Origin: Grifola frondosa | Taxonomy: Eukaryota > Basidiomycota > Agaricomycetes > Polyporales > Grifolaceae | Assembly (NCBI GenBank): GCA_001683735.1 | Contig: LUGG01000018.1 | Span: 620,001 to 684,000 of the forward strand | Length of the DNA: 64,000 nt | Direction of reading: 5' to 3' | Shown here: positions 1-11,253 of the stretch, piece after piece | Layout: every line of letters starts with the position of its first letter | Numbering within the stretch: the first letter of the stretch is position 1 | The notes under the pieces: model-generated | What the model saw: only the letters and a program-made list of their open reading frames with translations | Told to the model about the DNA's origin: nothing | The model's database searches: none | Made by a program: the position numbers and the translations under genes

Positions 1-191
1 TATGTACGTCAAAATAGGACACACCGTGTTCCATATTGCTGCTCCTGCTGACATTCAAGCTTCAAGACCACGCTGTCATAAGGCTGCCATAATGCTCCAG
101 TCACGAGCCTCCGTCCGCAATGCTCTGAAAGGTGTATAAAGTCGCTGCATCGACTTGCCACAAATCCGTAGCATCTTCAGCTCGGAACACC

Positions 192-613
192 ATGCGATTT
201 ACGCCAGCATTCACTGCTACATGCCAGAATATTCAGTATTTTCCCTTGAATGGTTTGGAAGCCGACTGTCGCGACCACAATGGCAATTATGTGTTCGCCT
301 CCCTGAATCTTGACTTATGCGTGGCAAACTACAATGGCAATCTTGCCTGTGCACGCAAGTTCGTTCAATAATTTTACTACAATACGTTTTGACGTAACTA
401 ATCTGTTTGCAGCGGCGGTTTTAGTGGCTCGTGCAACGGGTGTGTCCTAGCGGGCACTGTGCTCAGTTGCACTTGCGGCGGTCCAGGTGGCTCTTATCAT
501 GCCAATCTTGACCTTAGTACGTCTTCGTCTCTATTTTCCGTCCATTGTCTGAAATGTTGGTCCTGCTTTCAGACATGTGCATATCAAACCAGAATGGCGT
601 GTTAGCCTGTTGA
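192..613 (+). CDS. Cyanovirin-N homology (CVNH) domain lectin, 103 aa
   Basis: Three exons fit without any frame break: 192-358, 413-516 and 573-613. The joined product is 103 residues and consists of two tandem CVNH-type repeats. The first runs from about residue 1 to 55 (cysteines at TATCQN and EADCRD). The second follows with SGSCNGC, the Cys pair SCTCGG and a closing segment NMCISNQNGVLAC. This is the two-repeat layout of fungal CVNH proteins, small mannose-binding lectins. No signal peptide is visible, so it is probably cytosolic. I chose the ATG at 192 because the in-frame ATG at 132 overlaps a TATA-like TGTATAAAG stretch that sits about 50 nt upstream of 192. The family assignment rests on the repeat pattern; sugar specificity cannot be read from the sequence. 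Confidence 0.8.
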
Positions 614-1396
614 AAAAGCGCAGAGACACCTCGACCTATTGGTGGTCCATCCTGATTGTAATCCTACAGATTGTACTTGCGGGGATTGAGACGATTGTTG
701 CGTACATTTCTTATGCTTCCATGTTACCCATTGTTTTGAGGACGTGTCGACCGAGTATCTTCCGTCGAGAAGGTTATAATGGCACCAATACTGAGCATGC
801 CAAATGGAAAGACAACGCAGATATCTCTAAACCACGTCGAACCTCAAACTTCTAGTGTTGAATTCTCACCAGACCTTCGGGGTAAGTTACTTCAACTTAG
901 ACATATGGCTTGCAACGCGATGTTGCTTCCTAGACTACACACAGGATATGGTACTACTCGTATCTGGCTAGTAATCAAATCAGCGTTCGACAGATATATA
1001 CGCAGGGAAGTCCATGGCAATTATAAAAAAGGCGCCGGTGTCTGACTAGCAGACTAGTGAAAGAATGCAGCCAGCCGTGCGCGCGAATGCGTCGCATCGG
1101 AATGCAATGCACTAGGTACCAAAGAGACCTGGTGTATAGAACGATGAATCGATAAATAGCGGACAGAGAAGTCTTATTGTGGGGCGATCTGGGAAAAGAT
1201 CGAATGAACGTTAACATGACTGGAAGGGAAGCGTTAAGTCGGACGTACATGTCCATAGTCCAATAGCATTAGACGATAAATAAAGAATGACTAGGGTCGG
1301 ACCTTGCGAGGAGGAAAAAAAGACCGCTGGGATATACTGTGGAAGTCGTGGTCGGGGGATTCATTGTAAGTTCGTCAGGGTAGTTATGGCCATCAA
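614..1396. other. Intergenic, no gene seen
   Basis: The lectin gene on the left and the SH3 membrane gene on the right are convergent here. Short open frames in this stretch have no recognisable domain and no consistent splice partners, so I treat them as chance. Confidence 0.5.
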
Positions 1397-2411
1397 CTAT
1401 TGTTTGTGGTAGGCGTTAACCACAGATGAAGGGGTTCTCTTATGTTTTGCTAACGCCGCGCCAATTTCCGGGCGTTCGCGTACGCAGAAGCGGGGAACGA
1501 CGCCTTTTTCTCCGTCCGCGAGACGCTGGACAAGGCACCACTCATCCTCATACTCCTCCAGCATACGAAGCGTTTCTCCGATCTTGATCGAAAGCTCGTC
1601 AGCGAGGGTAGGAACGAAGGTGTGCTCTACGGTCATGAGACGAGGGAGCTTATTTCCCTTCATCGACGATATACGCTTTGCAATACCGGTCGGCTCCTTA
1701 TACGTGTCTAGTCCGAATGATGACGTGCGTCTGGGACTAGGAACGGCTGGAGAAACAGCGCGAGCTTTGAACGTCGACCCCTCATCTGTGACAGTGACAA
1801 TGGGGAGATTCAGCGGAGCCGGCACGGAGCGTGGGGAATTCGAAGGGGGACTGGCCGTGCCGTTGGCAACGGCATAGGTGGGTGGTGGGGAAGGAACGAC
1901 GCTTTGCGAGCGGCTTGAATCCACGATAACAACTGTGCTGGCATCATCCTCATCCATGGAGCGCATCTGCGGCACCCATGCGGGTTCTCTCGTATATGGC
2001 CGCGTCGCACTCGCAGAGGGTGCTGTGGGCAAGATGACCACAATTTCTTGCTTCTCCGATTGAAGATCGACGCCTTGACCAGCACCCTTCTCGTTGGAGG
2101 GGTAAGAGCGGAATCTGGCCGACGCTGCGACTTTTCGACGCCTCCAGACTACAACTCTCCACGTCACGATGCCTACCAACAGTAGTGAACAATCAGTAAA
2201 CATCTCGACATCACCAACTGCAAGTCATAGGCCTACCCAGAACTATTACCCCAAGGATGACGAAGAAAGCCGTTAAAGCTTTGACAGAAGTCGGGAGTGG
2301 GTTTGCCACTGGAGGCGCAGATGACTCGGCTCTAGCCCAAAGAGCTGTCGTAGATGCAGGTGAATGCAAGGCGGCTCGTTGGCGCGTATGCATATTACGA
2401 AGAATAGCCAT
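1397..2411 (-). CDS. Single-pass membrane protein with C-terminal SH3 domain, 316 aa
   Basis: There are two exons, 2411-2237 and 2172-1397, joined by a 64-nt GT..AG intron that falls inside the membrane segment. After joining, residues about 45-65 form a hydrophobic helix (AFFVILGVIVLG then IVTW) followed by the basic stop-transfer stretch WRRRK. A long Ser/Pro-rich region follows, and an SH3 domain lies at about residues 236-293 (acidic loop ADELSIKIGE, the EYEDEW tryptophan, the GVVPRF motif). The layout resembles the yeast cell-fusion protein Fus1 and other fungal membrane SH3 adaptors: a short outside part, one helix, and a cytoplasmic proline-rich tail with SH3. The SH3 domain should bind proline-rich partners, but which ones is unknown. 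The frame is intact. A paralogue-like gene lies at 8.9-10.2 kb. Confidence 0.8.
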
Positions 2412-3196
2412 AAATAGAGGATTATCGAAGGAACGAGAGAAGCACCGACGAAATGAAAGACCAACGAGAAGAACAGCAACCGAAGACGAGAAAAGAGAGC
2501 GCAGAACATTGGGAATGAATTCTGCTTTTAGTGATGGCAGCCCATCAATGCATCATGTATCTAAGGGCCAGATCACTGCCACATCACTTATTTCCAGTTC
2601 CTGAACGGGTGTGTGAGTTTATATCGACGACTATCCATCATGTTTTGAATATCTCACAGCCTTCGACTCGCATCATTGTGATATATTTCTGGATGTAACC
2701 CATGTTCCAATCTTCCCTGGAACAGGATTATCAGTAACAACTTATCACTTGTACCTACGCACCTGTACAAGTCCATATCTATTCCCTCCTCATACCCAAT
2801 AAGTGCTTGATTTCTTATAGTGATGTGATTACAATCTCGTACAGATTAGTAGGACATGCATCAAAACATTCACAGCATTTGATGCCCGATTCGAGATTTG
2901 TGGCGTTTCATACTACTGTACTTATCCTCCCAGGCATGCCGTCTGCCTAACAAACTTATCTTAACCTATCGGACTGTCGCTCGGCTGGACTATAGGTGTC
3001 GCTGGCCGTGCCCCAGGTTCGGATATCATGCGCGCTGTGAAGCCAGCTCTGTGGCTGAAAATCAATGTCAGAGATACGTGCCATCAGAGAGCATGCGAGC
3101 GAGCGACTACCTTTGATGACCACTTCATCCGACGCAAGTGAGACCTTCTCTGTCGGCCGTGGCCGCTGGGAGGGGGCTGCATGGCCAATCAGTGTA
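2412..3196. other. Intergenic, no gene seen
   Basis: This includes the likely promoter of the minus-strand SH3 gene next to 2411. The short open frames here lack domains and splice signals. Confidence 0.45.
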
Positions 3197-3813
3197 CTAA
3201 ATCAGTGGACGACAACGAAGAATTATGCCAGAATAGCGCTAGAGCAAACAACGGGTGAGATGGCCGAACACGGTGGAGAACAAACAGAAGCTTACGCAGT
3301 TCCTGAAGGTCCTTAAAGAGCCGCTCTTGTAACAATTGTCTGTGATACCCAACACATCCGGATATTTCTCCAGGGACGTTTTGGTGAGACTGACGACGCC
3401 GTCCTTGTTGATTTCCTCGCAGTACGACAGCACCAGCATTATAATAAGTAAATGGTGTAGGTATGGAATATGCGGATGCACCAGATTCATCCATTCCATG
3501 ACTTTCTTGTCCATATTCTGATGCAACTTCCCACACGTAAGATCAGCAAGAGGAGAAAGCACTCTAGATGTGGGTATATCTGCAGCCACCTCCTTCTGAG
3601 CATTTCTAGGACCAGGCAGATGTGCCGATTGGGAGGCATTTGGGGCCACAATATGACGACTGACAAGGTCGAAGTCATCCATGTCGTACATGATGACAAC
3701 ATGATGGTGTTCGACGACATGTCACCCGCATCCTGGATGGTGGGAGGACCGAGGGAAGGGAAGGAGTTGCTTATGGCACTCTTCAGTGGCAGCCGCTGAC
3801 TGTGTGGGTTCAT
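3197..3813 (-). CDS. Hypothetical protein, probably frame-broken by one base
   Basis: I do not recognise the family. A reading frame starts at 3813 (MNPHSQRLPLK...) and continues, after an apparent one-base loss near 3720, in a second frame containing VVIMYDMDDFDLVSRH. It then runs through an Asp/Lys/Leu-rich middle (VMEWMNLVHPHIPYLHHLL) to a canonical GTAAGC donor after the residues FRNC. A short last exon would end at 3197. The product would be about 185 residues with no membrane segment or signal peptide. The change of frame is of the same type (one base missing) as in several recognised genes nearby, which favours a real gene. It could still be non-coding. Confidence 0.4.
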
Positions 3814-4118
3814 GGTCGGGCGCGGGTGAGTGGTGTCTGCTACCAATCGACCTTCGTTCAGAAGGGAAGAGTGAATTAAGCCCGAGGTTGTAGCATGACA
3901 GTAGCACCTTGTATAATGGTCATACAATTAATGTTAATGGTAGCTAGTGAAGAGAGAAAGAGAAGCCTGAATCCATGAGTCACTCACTGCATGCCACTAC
4001 TAATTACATTTGAATTACGTAATAGCTCTCTTCCAAATAAACATTATATTCGAGCGCGAGGAAGCTATCCATTGCGTGGTATGTTCGTATAGTAAAAAAT
4101 ACTTGGCCGATGTGTATA

Positions 4119-6304
4119 TTAGACTGTGTCCAGCAGCTGCGTCGATACGGCCCGATACAATGATCTCGCACCCTCTGCAGGAATATATGAGCTTAGTGAT
4201 GTCCGAACGATCATCTCAATGGTTGCAGGGGGCATATCCTTCGCAAATTCGCCAGCGAGTGAACTAAACGCTTCGGCAGCGATAGCCATCTGTTCGTCTA
4301 CTGTGAACGGGACGAATGGGAGAACCGTCGTCACACGAGACAACAACGATGCCTGTTCCATGCTCTCATCAATGACGACTACACAGCTATGAAGGGTGTA
4401 CTCACTCCTAGCCGCTCGGAGACGCGCGGTCTGAGCAGAGCCATCAGGTCAACATACTCTTCACGCGACATTTGCATCGCAGGATCTTGACGGCTTTTCT
4501 GATGCTCGAACACCAGATCATGGCCGATGTTGGAGGTGGCTAGCCAGATGACCTGTGATACGTTAACATGACGACGGCCTGCTTCAAATGAGCAGTTTCC
4601 TGCAACACGAAGGTCAGACCAATTAAAAGCATCCAAAGCTTATGACACTAACCGAATTCCCAAGGCATCAACAAAGAGGACAAATATTTCTCGTCCTCGA
4701 CCTTTTCGATTTCCTGTTGGTGAAAATTGTTGAAGGAAAACCGCATCAATTGCATAGGAGAAGACACACATCTAGAACCACGACGCAGCGCTTTCCTTCA
4801 TTCTCAAGCAAGAAGGTTGCTAGCGTGCACGTAGAAGGCGCCTCCACAAAACATAAGCTTGAACTGTATGCTCAGAAATGGTGCAAGTGCAACGTACCTC
4901 GTAGGGACTCATCGAGTAACTTCGCCAAATATCATGGGTGGACCGAAGCGTTGTCATATTGACAGTATGGGTGGGTACGTCAAGAAGCGAGCCAACTGAA
5001 GGACAAGAGGACAACTAATTCAGACTAAGAGTTGATGAGTTAGATGATTACACACACATCTGCGAGCAAGGAGACTCTTTCCATGACCACTTGGTCCTAC
5101 AAATTGATGAGCGAATGTCACGTTGAATTGACAGATGCAACACACCACAAAGCAAAACCACCAAAGGCGCCATGCTAGGCATGCTGAGCGCTCGAAATAG
5201 TTGTTCCAACGCCCGGTCTTGGCCAACCAAGTCATAACGTACTTTGGCCAGGGGCGGAAGAACGAGCGATGGATCAAAGCAGAAGCTCGGCGCGTTTGGG
5301 GTGCTTCAGCCTTCGAAATGTAATACCTACAGTTTGCAGGTTCATCTTCTGACGTACAAAAAAAACGTAACACAATAGTCTACCTGACTGCAGGATCCAT
5401 ATTCTCCAGGATCTTCGCCATGGCACTCGATGGAGGATTTCGGCCTCCGACAGAAGGTGAGTCCGTGCTTTGCGGTTTAAGGAATGATGTATCGGCGCCG
5501 TGGGCGAGCAACAGTTTCACCATAGCCACTTTGTTAGTGAGCTGATTGGAGGTGAGCGTAAAGGCCAGTGCCGATTGCGGCCCAACGTCGTCATTTGGTC
5601 GCGCCTCGCCACTCTCTAGCACACGTCGCACCTCGTCAACATCGTTGCTTGCGAGGGCAAACAACAGCGTTGGACGAGGTGTTGCGATCGCGTGCGAGGG
5701 AGAAGGAACGACCGAGGGAGGACGGAATGAACCGGTTGATAGAGACGAGACTGGACGTCGAATTGTCTCATCAAAGCGATCTTTATCGTCGCTTTCGAAT
5801 TCATCTTCTTCAAGCTGGTCGTACAGTGCAAAGGGCTCAGACTGCCTACTATCAGGACGTTGGTAAATGCGAGAGCTACGGCGAGACGAAATTATGGAAA
5901 GGCGAGAGCGATGCCAGGATGGATTACGTGGGACAGGACCGGAGGATAGCGGACTATACGATGGCGTGCCGGAAGAAAAGTGCGAAAGAGAGTCATGGGG
6001 AGAGACGACCGGACTGCGGATGCGAGCTGGTATGAGAGCGGATGATGGAGATGAAAGCTGGAAACGACAATGAATTAATGAAAGATGTTCATTCATTATA
6101 TGACCTGCGCACCAATCTATTATTAGATAATGAATACTCTGATGATACAGTGGGAGACAATGGCGTATTTGCTATGCGTGAAAAGTTAATCCATATCAAT
6201 CGATGGACGGCGGAATAAGCAAACGTACCAGTTGAGGCCGTGGTGAGAGATGGGGTTATGCTAGATGCTGAGAACAATGATCCAGAGGATGAGCTGAGTA
6301 ACAT
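4119..6304 (-). CDS. Ankyrin-repeat, Clp-type AAA+ ATPase (C-terminal part of a probably longer protein)
   Basis: A multi-exon gene reads from about 6304 down to the stop at 4119. The N-terminal part is Ser/Pro/Arg-rich, followed by ankyrin-like helices (DVDEVRRVLESGEA; VKLLLAHGADTS). After the 57-nt intron 5383-5327 comes the ATPase: VGQDRALEQLF, Walker A GPSGHGKS (split by an intron, 5146/5096), LLDVPTHTVN, Walker B VVVLDEIEK, the sensor-like WLATSNIG, then RPRVSERLGASLLSRV and a ClpB-like small C-terminal domain. Exons 5096-5058, 4995-4898, 4841-4770, 4713-4653, 4599-4406 and 4352-4119 join in frame. Fungi have an ankyrin plus AAA+ family related to Skd3/CLPB disaggregases; a chaperone role is inferred from that. 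A C run at 5251-5254 appears one base short, breaking the frame. The first exon (6304 or 6096) is uncertain, and the gene may continue into the next entry. Confidence 0.72.
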
Positions 6305-8526
6305 GGACTGGTGAAACGCAGAAGGTTAGCCTGCACATTTGTCCACAAGATAAGAAATCACCAGACGGAGAGGCTTAAGGTGGCTTGCACTAGGAAGAGG
6401 CTCTTCGGGGTCATAACTTGCGAGTCTCTCATCCGAGATTTTTCGCTCAGCACCGTATCTAACATGGGCGGTCTTCGGCGAGTCGAGGAAAGGCTGTTAG
6501 AACTGTGCGATGACATTGAACGATTCTACAGAACTATGTCAGCTCATGACCGAAGCGTTCATATGAGTCAAATACCGACAGAGACGGAATGCCGGAACCC
6601 GAATGGTACTTTGGTTGATGTCGGCTTCTCCGAAGACTCGTTCGTTGACGAATGTTGAGATCCGCCCTCAGGCAGCTCCTGTTCCTGGTGCACAAATTCC
6701 GGTCTTGGACCTGCGGAGAATACACGGGGCGTACGATCCTGCAAAACCGACTGCGATGCTGCTGGTGACGTTTTGATCACCAGAGAATCGCGTAAAGATG
6801 CATCAGAGGGAGAGAAAACCCGCAGTGGTGTAAGAACCAGAGTTGGGCTACTATGAGACTGGGAGTCTGGAAGCTCTGGGTGATGATCTGGACGAGCAGT
6901 AGATGCTTCTACGGCGTGAATTGCAGGGTCTGTAGACACAGGCGAATAATAGCCATCATACAGAGTATTCACGGCATCGGTATTATCCGCCGCAGAGATG
7001 ATCCCAACACGCAAAGTCGGGCTGGATGAGTCCTGGAAAACCAAGTCTCCCTCCGGTGAAGCAACTGGTAAAGTATATGCAAGTGAACCTGCTGGTGAGG
7101 GTTTGTAACCGGTACCACCAAATACATCCGTTGATGCTTCCTTCAGCGTCTTCGTCGAGAACGCGGATTCCGAAGCCTCGATGATTGGGGAGCTCAATTT
7201 AAATCCGATCTCCGATTTGCTCTCTGACTTCGCGTGCGAAGAGCCGCTTTCATCTGCGGATGCAGGGTGACTGTCATTAAACCTCGTGTGGTGCGCGGCG
7301 TGATGGGTTGGAAAGCTGCAAAGGTCGGCGAGAAGACCGCCGCAGCGGGTGGGGCCGATGGATCGAAATTACCAAAATGCGCGGACAAGACGCGAGAGGA
7401 GGGCGTGCCAAACGGGGAAGAAAGAAGCGACAGAGTCGACAATCGCCTGGGTGGAGTCCTCTTGAGGGGGGTGGGGCCAGTCCAGCCGTCCGCGTACCCC
7501 GAATCGATGGAATCATCCCTGTCGATGTAGTGCTCTGTGGGAAGACATAGAGGTGGAGATGGTGCGAGCTCAATGGGAGAAAGAAGGCCCGACGGATGAC
7601 TATGAGAAGGCGAATGTATGCTCGCGAGAGGTGATTGTGAAACTTCCGGATCGCTCGTATCAATTGATGTGCTAAGATCGTCTTCCAGGACGACGGTGTT
7701 GGTACCAGGACTGAGGGACCGAGCAGGCATTTCAGCATGAGACTCAGCGACGATCGAAGAAATTGCGTGAGATTCATCCCTGAGGGACTCAACAATATTC
7801 GCAGTAAATGCGGGCGACCCCTCGACTGGAGACTCGACGGAAGTCGGTGAGCATGCCGGTGACCCATCATGTAGGGACTCGAATATAGTCGATGCAATAG
7901 CAGTCGATGCGAGCGAAGGAGATTCGCTGCCTAGATATCCAATAACGCCCGCAGTTAGTGCAGGGGACTGAGCCGCCAGAGTAGGCGACGCAGAGGATCC
8001 GTCCATCGGTGCTTCTTCATCGGACAAGTCATGACTGATGTCTTCCAAACCTACTGAAAGGTGGAATAGTTCGGAATCGCTGACAGTGGATTCCGTAGTT
8101 TCATCGTTCTCCAGAAGAGGTGTGTTGCTACGAAACCTATCCGGAGTCGTCAATATTACCCGAGGGGGTTCATTATCTGTGGACAAGAGAGAAGGCTCGT
8201 CGTCTTCGGCATCCCGATGGATGGCATTCCCAAGTGCTAACAATAAACTGGACATACGGGGTGACCGCGGTTGAGAATGGACCATCGTTGTGGGAGGAGA
8301 TATAGGAGTCTGCTGAAGGGGTGAAATGAGTGTGCTGTCAGGCCGCTTGACCGTGACATTGTGAAGAAAGTTGCAGGAGTCCGCGAAAAGACAGTGGCCC
8401 TGCGAGTAAAACGGACATGGTCGCGCTGGAAAATATATATCTTAGCAGTGAGCTGTGCTAAACGCGTCATGGATGGTGACTTGCTCTTCTGCTTCCATGG
8501 AGGATCTTGCACGGGCATGGACGCAT
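6305..8526 (-). CDS. CCCH zinc-finger, Ser/Pro-rich protein (probably the N-terminal part of the AAA+ gene)
   Basis: In the frame read from about 8430 a CCCH zinc finger is clear (PCPFYSQGHCLFADSCNFLH, spacing C-x7-C-x5-C-x3-H, bases 8417-8361). It is followed by a long acidic and Ser/Pro-rich disordered region (MVHSQPRSPRMSS... to 7254). The reading then changes frame near 7254-7262, through either a 119-nt intron or one missing base, and continues as more Ser/Pro-rich sequence to about 6620. A phase-0 donor there and an acceptor before AATCGTTCAATG add a stretch ending MTPKSLF at about 6400. A further phase-0 splice can reach the ankyrin/AAA+ part at 6304. The start at 8526 depends on a non-consensus donor (GTCACC) and is tentative. 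CCCH fingers usually bind RNA. Whether this is a separate gene or one fused protein is unresolved; I favour one gene. Confidence 0.6.
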
Positions 8527-8919
8527 GGAATGTAGAGGGCTACCTGTCGCGACCAGAACGATAATATAGAAACAGTACTCGTCTCATGGGAGCTAACTGC
8601 GTACCAGATATTCATGTGGTGTATGATGTACAGTACTGCACAGCTCGTTGCGCGCGACGTCCGTAAAGCCAGGTTGGTCAATGTTAACGACAACAGCGAC
8701 CATTTTTGGCGGTTAAGATATTACATAGTTATTTTCTATATTTTCCACAAGGGCTATTGAATTCTGGATTTATTTTACTTAAATATACTATATTTCAAGC
8801 GCTGCACAAATCGTCTCACAACGACGACAATAACGACGACTGGTCGTGGTCGTTCATCAAACAAACTAAACGGATCCCGTCCTCCACACTCATTTTCCCC
8901 CAGCCTGCAGGCAACAATC

Positions 8920-10228
8920 ATGCATTCCAGCCGCTTATCTTATTCGCGAGCTCATCACAAGCGCGCCTCCGGGATCGCTGTTCGCGACAATGATATTCTC
9001 GATGGACTCCTAGGTGACTTCACCAAGTCTGCCAGCACCACCACCCAATCCTTCATCTTGCCTGGTACGACTATTCTACGGACGCAGGTCGTCACCTTAG
9101 AGGTGCCGGTCACGACGACTTCCATCTCTCTTACCACTCCGACCACCACTCTTCCATCTTTGTCGAGCTCCGAGACCTCATCCGCGACGAGCTCTAGCGT
9201 GCCCTCCGTCACAGATACGGCTACTTCTAGCTCCACGCCGAGCTCGACTTCAACTTCCTCCAACACCACTTCTGAAACCACCTCTGACACCACCACTGCA
9301 ACTACCACTTCTGTCACTCAGACCCTACCCTCAGATACCTCTGCTATCTCTACCGGTTCCTCCAGCGCGACTAACACAGTGGTGCTCACATCCACGTTCA
9401 CTACGTCGTCATCCACCGCTACCTCTGGTCACAGACACAGTCAAGGGCTCACTTCAGGGCGCTATTGCCCAATCGCACGGCTTATCGGGTGGTGCAGTTG
9501 CTGGCATCGTCATTGCCATCTTATTTATCGTCCTAGCAGTGGTTGTGTACTTCGTCCGCAAGCGATTCTTGCGTAGAAGGAAGGAGCGCAGGAACACATG
9601 GGGCGCAGGATTATACCCCAAACCCGACCTTGATTTCTCTGAAAAACTGAGCGTACCTACCCGTCCATCTCCGGAGGCTAGTCGATATACGGATGTTGTC
9701 CCTCCGCCCATGGGTGGTATAGATGCTGCACGTCCCTCCCCCATGAAGCAGGCCCAGCCTTTACCTGCCGTGCCTCCGAATTCGATCAGAGCTGCGCCTT
9801 CTCCGAATCCTTTCGTGCCAGTTCCTGCCCCCCTCCCATGGCATTCAATAATCTTCCCCATCCTGCCGCTGGTTCTCCCGCGTTCCATCCATCGCTGTCC
9901 CCGCGGGCGTGTCTCAGATGCCCATGGCTGCTTCCGATGGCGTGATTTATGCGTATGTGCGCTGCACGTTCATTCCAGGCCTTCCGGATGAGCTGTCGAT
10001 CACAACTGGCGAAACCGTGCGTGTGCTCTCCGAGTACGACGATGGCTGGGTGCTATGCACGAACGGGAGGGGCGAGCGGGTGTCGTGTCGCTCGAGTGCC
10101 TGCAGCGCCAGCAGGTGAACGGTCGCGTGCAACCCTTCCAGCCGCTGTATCCTGGTCAGGGCACGGGTGACTGGAGGATGTCGAAGCGCGGAAGTAGCTT
10201 GTACCAAGCGTCGAACTCGCGCTTCTGA
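8920..10228 (+). CDS. Ser/Thr-rich single-pass membrane protein with SH3 domain (frame broken by indels)
   Basis: From the ATG at 8920 an extracellular-type region is very rich in Ser/Thr (likely O-glycosylated). After one extra base near 9427 the frame resumes as VTDTVKGSLQGA, a hydrophobic helix (AVAGIVIAILFIVLAVVVYF) and a basic stop (RKRFLRRRKERR). A Pro-rich cytoplasmic tail follows. Two apparent one-base losses (near 9837 and 9900) precede the SH3 domain (YVRCTFIPGLPDELSI, EYDDGWVLC), and a third loss at 10077-10080 precedes GVVSLECL and the end SNSRF. The architecture (glycosylated outside, helix, SH3 inside) matches the Fus1 type. The SH3 core closely resembles that of the gene at 1.4-2.4 kb. 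I judge it a functional gene seen through sequence errors, but a decaying gene is possible. Confidence 0.75.
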
Positions 10229-11253
10229 TAGGTCTGTTATTCTTCGTTCATTTTATTTTCTGCTATTCTTATCGTTTTTGCCCGCAGGATTCTGTGGTCA
10301 TCGTCGATTCCCTTGTCCTTGGGCTTCTTGGGATTCGTCTAGGATTTTCACTCTTTTCATCAGACAGTGACTCTCGGTCATTATACCCTTCTGCATCTGT
10401 TCTCTAATTGCGGGTCAATTTGTGGCAGATTATACCGCTTATTTACCTGCGCTGAAGGTATGAGTATGTTGTGCAAATATTACCTCCAGCCGCTGTTGTC
10501 TGGTAACTTGTCTTATACATGCTATATCTATCAAGTAATGTAACATCTAGTTATGGCCGACGTCCCCGTCGCCGTGTGCATAGCCTCCTGAAGCGTTGCT
10601 AGGAAGCCGTCGGAACCGTCTTGCAAACACACGTCCTCCCGCCATCTCGTCTACGTTTTGCATGAGTACGCGCCCTTGTGCATATATACTCTCTTTTAAA
10701 TCCCCGCGCATGTCTCCCTATGTCTCCGCACAACACTGGCAGGTGATCAAATCGGCGATATTCGAATTGGGCCTGACTCACACGGTTCATCCGACGACAA
10801 ACGGGCACGGAAACTGCAAGTATCACGTTGACTGCTGCCAAGCGTTTGCGAACGCCCACGACGGCCTTATGAGAGCGGTTTAGAAATTTTCATGGTCTTC
10901 GCAAGTCTAGGCCTTTTCTGAGGTGCTGTGAGTGGACTTTGCTCTCGACAGTACTTGCTGCTGCCGTCCGTATGAGAGATTTGCAGAATAAGATGTTGCG
11001 CAAATGTTTTACACCGATCCTTGAGCGTTGCTGAGTGTTCGCATTCGGACGTTATTCCGGATGTCCAGAATGCGGAAATCGTGAGGACCGAGGGCTCTTG
11101 CCTTATTGCGACCTTCCGCCACAAGAGCCTTCACCGCCTTCAGGCGGACCCCTCTTAGTCTCCTCTTTTGTGTAGCACAAATTCAACCACAATCTTTCTT
11201 TTTGCCTTCCTTTGTCTCTTGCACGCCCCTCATCTGCGCGTCGGCCTCCCGAA
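10229..11253. other. Intergenic, no gene seen
   Basis: This lies between two plus-strand membrane-protein genes. It should hold the promoter of the second gene (close to 11254). The short open frames show no domain. Confidence 0.45.

Noticed and set aside
8955..9317. Antisense frame rich in Val and Glu opposite the Ser/Thr-rich membrane protein
   Set aside because: A composition shadow of the Ser/Thr codons on the plus strand.
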